In this document: piece by piece, positions 5,899-9,550 of the stretch
Layout: each line of letters opens with the position of its first letter
Position numbering within the stretch: position 1 is the first letter of the stretch
Source of the DNA: an uncultured Actinomycetes bacterium
GTDB taxonomy: Bacteria; Actinomycetota; Thermoleophilia; Solirubrobacterales; Thermoleophilaceae
Assembly (NCBI GenBank): GCA_946481495.1
Contig: CAMLNW010000092.1
Coordinates: 1-9,550, forward strand
Length of the DNA: 9,550 nucleotides
Direction of reading: 5' to 3'
Translations under genes and position numbers: made by a program
The notes under the pieces: generated by a model
The model's input: the letters and a program-made list of their open reading frames with translations, nothing else
Databases searched by the model: none
Told to the model about the DNA's origin: nothing

Positions 5899-8019
5899 GT
5901 GAAGACCCTCCTGATCGACAACTACGACTCCTTCACCTACAACCTCTTCCAGCTGCTGGCTGAGGCCAACGGCGACGAGCCGATCGTCGTCCGCCACGAC
6001 GACGCGACCTGGGACGAGCTGGTCGAGGAGCTTGAGTTCGACAACGTCGTCGTCTCGCCGGGTCCGGGCCGTCCCGACGCGCCGCGCGACTTCGGCGTCT
6101 CCGCCGACGCGATCGCCAACGCCGACGTGCCGCTGCTCGGCGTCTGTCTCGGCCACCAGGGGATCGGCTGGCTCGCCAACGGGCGTGTCGAGCACGCACC
6201 CGAGCCGATGCACGGCCGCTTGAGCGCCGTGATCCACGAGGACTCGCCGTTGTTCGCCGGCATCCCGCGCGAGTTCCAGGTCGTCCGCTACCACTCGCTC
6301 TGCGTCGCCCAGCCGACGCCGCCGGAGCTCGAGCCGATCGCCTGGACGAGCGATGGCATCCTGATGGGCGTCGCCCACCGCAGCCGTCCCCAGTGGGGCG
6401 TCCAGTTTCACCCCGAGTCGATCTCGACCGAGTACGGCCGCAAGCTGCTCGCCAACTTCGGCGACCTGACTGTCGCGCACGCCGAGCGCACCGGCCGGCC
6501 ACGGCCCGAGGCCGGCAGTCGGGGCGCCGGCGGCACGGGGGAGGGGTGTGCTCGAGCGCGCACCCCGCTCGAGCTGAAGGTCCGCCGCGTCGACGCTCCG
6601 CACGACTCCGAGCGCGCCTTCGTCCACCTCTACGGCGACTCGGAGCAGGCGTTCTGGCTCGACAGCAGCAAGCTCGACGAGCGCTCGCGCTTCTCGTTCA
6701 TGGGTGCCGCGGGTGGGCCGCTGAGCGCGACGATCACCTATGACGTCAACGCCGGCGAAGTGCGTGTCGAACACCCCGACGGCGCCGTCGAGACCCAGCG
6801 CGAGTCGATCTTCGACTACCTCAGCCATGAGATGCGTCGCTTGCGCTACCTCTCCGACGACCTGCCGTTCGACTTCAACTGTGGCTTCGTCGGCTACTTC
6901 GGCTACGAGCTGAAGGCCGACTGCGGCGGCGACAAGCGCTTCCAGTCGTCACTGCCCGACGCGGCCTTCGTGCTCGCCGACCGGCTGGTCGCCTTCGACC
7001 ACGTCGAGCAGTGCGCCTACCTCGTCTGCATGACCGATGCCAAGCACGCCGACGACGGCGAGCGCTGGATCGCCGAGACCGCGCTGCGGCTCGCTGCGTT
7101 GCCGCCGCTCGACGACCCCGCGCCGCCGTCCGGTGGGCCGGTCGGCTTCGACATCAGCCGCTCGCACGAGCAGTACCTCGACGACATCGCCGCCTGCAAG
7201 CGTTACCTGACCGACGGCGACTCCTACGAGATCTGCCTGACGAACAAGATCACCGCCCACACGCGGCCCGACCCGCTGCCGCTCTACCGCACGCTGCGGC
7301 GTGTCAACCCGGCGCCGTTCTCCGCCTTCCTGCGCTTCGGCGAAGCGGCGGTGCTCAGCTCGTCGCCAGAGCGCTTCCTCAGCGTCGGCCGCGACCGCTG
7401 GGCCGAGGCGAAGCCGATCAAGGGGACCTGCCCGCGCGGCAAGACCCCCGCGGAGGATGTCCACCTCGCCGAGGAGCTGCGCACCGACGAGAAGAGCCGC
7501 GCCGAGAACCTGATGATCGCCGACCTGCTGCGCAACGACCTCGGCATCGTCTGCGAGGTCGGCACCGTCCACGTGCCGAAGCTGATGCACATCGAGAGCT
7601 ACGAGACCGTCCACCAGCTCGTCTCGACGGTGCGCGGCCTGCTGCGCGAGGACGTCGAGGCGCCGGCCTGCATCCGCGCCTGCTTCCCGGGAGGCTCGAT
7701 GACCGGCGCGCCGAAGAAGCGGACGATGGAGATCATCGACGAGCTCGAGGGCGAGCCGCGCGGCGTCTACTCGGGCGCGATCGGCTTCCTCGGGCTGAGC
7801 GGCGCCTGCGACCTCAACATCGTGATCCGGACGTTGGTGATCGACGGCGAGCAGACGACGCTCGGTGTGGGCGGTGCGATCGTCATGCAGTCCGACGCCG
7901 AGGACGAGTATCAGGAGATCCTGCTCAAGGGCCGCGCGCCGATGCAGGCGCTCGACCCGTCGGTAGACGTCCAGACGGTCTTCGAGACGACGACCGCCGG
8001 AGCAAGGGGGAGAGCATGA
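5899..8019 (+). CDS. pabAB: Fused aminodeoxychorismate synthase (PabA-PabB)
   Basis: A 706-residue fusion. Residues 1-195 are a class I glutamine amidotransferase: NYDSFTYN, the oxyanion-loop motif SPGPGRP, nucleophile Cys83 in GVCLGHQG, and His171/Glu173 in FHPES. A low-complexity Gly/Arg/Ala linker (about 196-222) leads to the chorismate-binding part, which opens with FWLDSSKLDERSRFSFMG and ends with the core (about 430-690). Core motifs include SSSPERFL, PIKGTCPRG (Lys508), ESYETVHQ, GSMTGAPKKRTMEIID and VYSGAIGF. PabB enzymes carry Lys in PIKGT, while anthranilate synthase TrpE has Ala there, so the product should be 4-amino-4-deoxychorismate, made from chorismate and glutamine. Such fusions occur in actinomycetes, plants and fungi, for folate or for PABA-derived antibiotics. 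The gene sits 6 bases after the ligase and its TGA overlaps the next ATG (ATGA). Confidence 0.93.
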   Translation: MKTLLIDNYDSFTYNLFQLLAEANGDEPIVVRHDDATWDELVEELEFDNVVVSPGPGRPDAPRDFGVSADAIANADVPLLGVCLGHQGIGWLANGRVEHAPEPMHGRLSAVIHEDSPLFAGIPREFQVVRYHSLCVAQPTPPELEPIAWTSDGILMGVAHRSRPQWGVQFHPESISTEYGRKLLANFGDLTVAHAERTGRPRPEAGSRGAGGTGEGCARARTPLELKVRRVDAPHDSERAFVHLYGDSEQAFWLDSSKLDERSRFSFMGAAGGPLSATITYDVNAGEVRVEHPDGAVETQRESIFDYLSHEMRRLRYLSDDLPFDFNCGFVGYFGYELKADCGGDKRFQSSLPDAAFVLADRLVAFDHVEQCAYLVCMTDAKHADDGERWIAETALRLAALPPLDDPAPPSGGPVGFDISRSHEQYLDDIAACKRYLTDGDSYEICLTNKITAHTRPDPLPLYRTLRRVNPAPFSAFLRFGEAAVLSSSPERFLSVGRDRWAEAKPIKGTCPRGKTPAEDVHLAEELRTDEKSRAENLMIADLLRNDLGIVCEVGTVHVPKLMHIESYETVHQLVSTVRGLLREDVEAPACIRACFPGGSMTGAPKKRTMEIIDELEGEPRGVYSGAIGFLGLSGACDLNIVIRTLVIDGEQTTLGVGGAIVMQSDAEDEYQEILLKGRAPMQALDPSVDVQTVFETTTAGARGRA
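6543..6566 (+). other. Hairpin in the interdomain linker of pabAB
   Basis: GGGGTGTGC (6543-6551) can pair with GCGCACCCC (6558-6566) over 9 bp including one G-U, with the loop TCGAGC. It lies in the linker between the PabA and PabB halves. In RNA it would be stable, but it may only reflect relaxed, GC-rich linker sequence. Confidence 0.35.
8004..8012 (+). promoter_or_regulatory. Ribosome binding site of the adenylation enzyme gene
   Basis: AAGGGGGAG at the end of pabAB is the strongest Shine-Dalgarno-like tract in the operon and directly precedes the overlapping ATGA. It fixes the ATG at 8016 as the start and suggests the A-domain enzyme is made at a good level beside PabAB. Confidence 0.6.
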
Positions 8020-9550
8020 GCAAGCTGCTGCAGGACTACGCCACACAGACCGCCAAGACCCAGGGCGACGCCATCGCGCTGGTCATGGACGACGAGCGGA
8101 TGACCTACGCTGAGCTCGACGCGCTGAGCGACCGGCTCGCGGCCCAGCTCGTCGAAGCCGGCTGCCAGCCGGGCGACCGGATCGGCCTGCTGATCCCGAA
8201 GCGCCCGCTGGCGATAGTCGCGATGCACGCGACGCTGAAGGCCGGCGCGGTCTACGTCCCGCTCGACTCCGAGAGCCCGGCGGCACGGCTGGCGCGAATC
8301 GTCGAGGCGGCCGAGCCGTTCCTGCTGCTCGCGGTGCCAGAGGGCGCCGAGCGGCTCGACGGCCTCGCCGAGACGATGGAGCTGCCGCCGGTCTGGTCGG
8401 TCGAGGCCGAGCCGGTCGCCGGCGAGCGCGTCCAGAGCGCGCGCAGCCGCGCCGACTGGGACGTCGACGCGCCCGCGCCCGATATCCGCGTCCGGCCGGA
8501 GGATCCCGCTCACCTGCTATTCACGTCCGGCTCGACTGGGCTGCCGAAGGGCGTCGTGATCACCCACGCGATGGTCACCGCGTTCGTCGACTGGAGCGTC
8601 GACTACTTCGCGATCAAGGCCGGCGACCGCAACTCCGGTCACCCGCCGCTGCACTTCGACCTCTCGACCTTCGACATGTACGCGAGCTTCTCGGCGGGCG
8701 CCGAGCTGCACCTCGTGTCGCCGACGATGAACGTCGACCCGCGCTCGATGGCGGCGCTGATCCGCGACAGCGAGCTGACGCAGTGGTTCTCGGTGCCGAC
8801 GGTGCTGACCTACATGGCGAAGTTCGACGCGGTCGAGCAGGACGACTTCCCGGCGCTCGAGCGGCTGCTTTGGTGCGGCGAGGTGCTGCCGACCCCGGTG
8901 CTCGCGCACTGGATGCGCAAGCTGCCGCACGTCACCTTCACCAACCTCTACGGCCCGACCGAGGCGACGATTGCGAGCAGCTACTACACGATGCCCGGCA
9001 TCCCAGAGGACGAGACGATCCCCGTCCCGATCGGCGTTCCCTGTGCCGGCGAGGAGCTGCTGGTGCTCGACGAGGAGCTGCGCGAGCTGCCGGCGGCGGA
9101 GATCGGCGATCTCTACATCGCCGGCGTCGGGCTCAGCCCCGGCTACTGGCGCGACGAGGAGAAGACCGCAGCGGCCTTCATACCCGACCCCCGCACGCCC
9201 GGCGGCGACGCGCGGATCTACAAGACCGGCGACCTCGCTCGCGCCGATGAGGACGGGCTCGTCCACTTCCTCGGCCGCGCCGACTCGCAGATCAAGAGCC
9301 GCGGCTACCGGATCGAGCTCGGGGAGATCGAGAGCGCGCTCGGCACGATCGATGGCATCCGCGAGTGCGCGGTCGTCGGCGTCGACGTCGAGGGCTTCGA
9401 GGGGACGGCGATCTGCGCCGCCTACGTCACCGATGTCGCTCTCGAGCCGGCGGCAATCCGAAAGCAGCTCACCGACGCGTTGCCGTCCTACATGCTCCCC
9501 GCGCGCTGGCTGACACTCGACGCGCTGCCGAAGAACCAGAACGGCAAGAT
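8016..9550 (+). CDS. Stand-alone NRPS/DltA-like amino-acid adenylation enzyme (3' end outside window)
   Basis: At least 511 residues, open at the window end. It has the A-domain core motifs: LLFTSGSTGLPKG (A3, 167-179), HFDLSTFD (A4, Asp215), LYGPTEATIAS (A5, 311-321), YKTGDLAR (A7), GRADSQIKSRGYRIE (A8, from 420) and LPKNQNGK (A10), whose catalytic Lys511 is the last full codon. It should convert an amino acid to its aminoacyl-AMP and load a phosphopantetheine carrier. Asp215 at the usual amine-binding position argues for an alpha-amino acid and against PABA. The WCGEVLP segment resembles D-alanine ligase DltA, while other parts read like NRPS domains. No condensation domain precedes it; a fused carrier domain could follow beyond the window. 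It overlaps pabAB by 4 bases and has a strong Shine-Dalgarno, so expression is coupled to pabAB. Confidence 0.88.
   Translation, partial: MSKLLQDYATQTAKTQGDAIALVMDDERMTYAELDALSDRLAAQLVEAGCQPGDRIGLLIPKRPLAIVAMHATLKAGAVYVPLDSESPAARLARIVEAAEPFLLLAVPEGAERLDGLAETMELPPVWSVEAEPVAGERVQSARSRADWDVDAPAPDIRVRPEDPAHLLFTSGSTGLPKGVVITHAMVTAFVDWSVDYFAIKAGDRNSGHPPLHFDLSTFDMYASFSAGAELHLVSPTMNVDPRSMAALIRDSELTQWFSVPTVLTYMAKFDAVEQDDFPALERLLWCGEVLPTPVLAHWMRKLPHVTFTNLYGPTEATIASSYYTMPGIPEDETIPVPIGVPCAGEELLVLDEELRELPAAEIGDLYIAGVGLSPGYWRDEEKTAAAFIPDPRTPGGDARIYKTGDLARADEDGLVHFLGRADSQIKSRGYRIELGEIESALGTIDGIRECAVVGVDVEGFEGTAICAAYVTDVALEPAAIRKQLTDALPSYMLPARWLTLDALPKNQNGK

Noticed and set aside
4294..6828. 844-residue open frame on the minus strand
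   Set aside because: It lies antisense to the ligase and pabAB genes, is rich in Arg/Ala/Asp/Val repeats typical of the complement of GC3-rich codons, and shows no recognisable motif.
5899..8019. Anthranilate synthase (TrpE-TrpG) or phenazine PhzE
   Set aside because: The chorismate domain has PIKGT, not PIAGT, and the amidotransferase is N-terminal, opposite to the domain order of PhzE.
6949..8046. 365-residue minus-strand open frame
   Set aside because: Antisense to the PabB domain, whose plus-strand motifs are unmistakable.
8517..9266. 249-residue minus-strand open frame
   Set aside because: Antisense to the adenylation enzyme core motifs A3-A7.

Overview
This is a very GC-rich, densely coding stretch of bacterial chromosome with strong G/C preference at third codon positions. 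GTG starts are common, gene junctions are only a few bases or overlap, and at least two genes look leaderless (a TANNNT -10 box 7-9 bases before the start codon). With a fused PabA-PabB, this fits a high-GC Actinomycetota genome. A deep-branching class such as Thermoleophilia is my guess, but nothing here proves the lineage.

Layout. (1) 3-410, +: the C-terminal part of an NlpC/P60-type cell-wall peptidase, cut by the window edge. (2) 502-2626, +: an acyl-CoA dehydrogenase, an SCP2-type lipid-carrier protein with its own likely leaderless promoter, and a small HAD-fold protein. (3) 2623-3396, -: a class IV PLP enzyme matching aminodeoxychorismate lyase (PabC), convergent with the HAD gene; their stop codons share one CTAG. 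(4) 3424-9550, +: a compact five-gene operon divergent from pabC. It encodes a GNAT-like acyltransferase, a free acyl carrier protein, an acyl-CoA/ACP-ligase-type adenylating enzyme, a PabA-PabB fusion (aminodeoxychorismate synthase) and a stand-alone NRPS/DltA-like amino-acid adenylating enzyme that runs off the window. Junctions in the operon are +7, -1, +6 and -4 bases.

How the genes may work together. PabAB and PabC together are the complete route from chorismate to 4-aminobenzoate (PABA). They flank one intergenic region containing facing -10 boxes and a near-palindrome. In the operon, pabAB lies between two different adenylate-forming enzymes and beside a carrier protein and an acyltransferase. 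The chemistry suggested is supply of PABA (or ADC), activation by the ligase, loading on the carrier, and a second building block activated by the A-domain enzyme. This resembles, as separate proteins, the CoA-ligase/ACP loading of PABA in candicidin-type pathways. I recognise no named pathway with this gene set and regard it as a candidate undescribed small-molecule or surface-modification cluster. The conservative reading is that pabAB/pabC serve folate synthesis and the neighbours are unrelated. No stretch over 300 bases lacks a gene, and I saw no tRNA, rRNA, CRISPR or insertion sequence.
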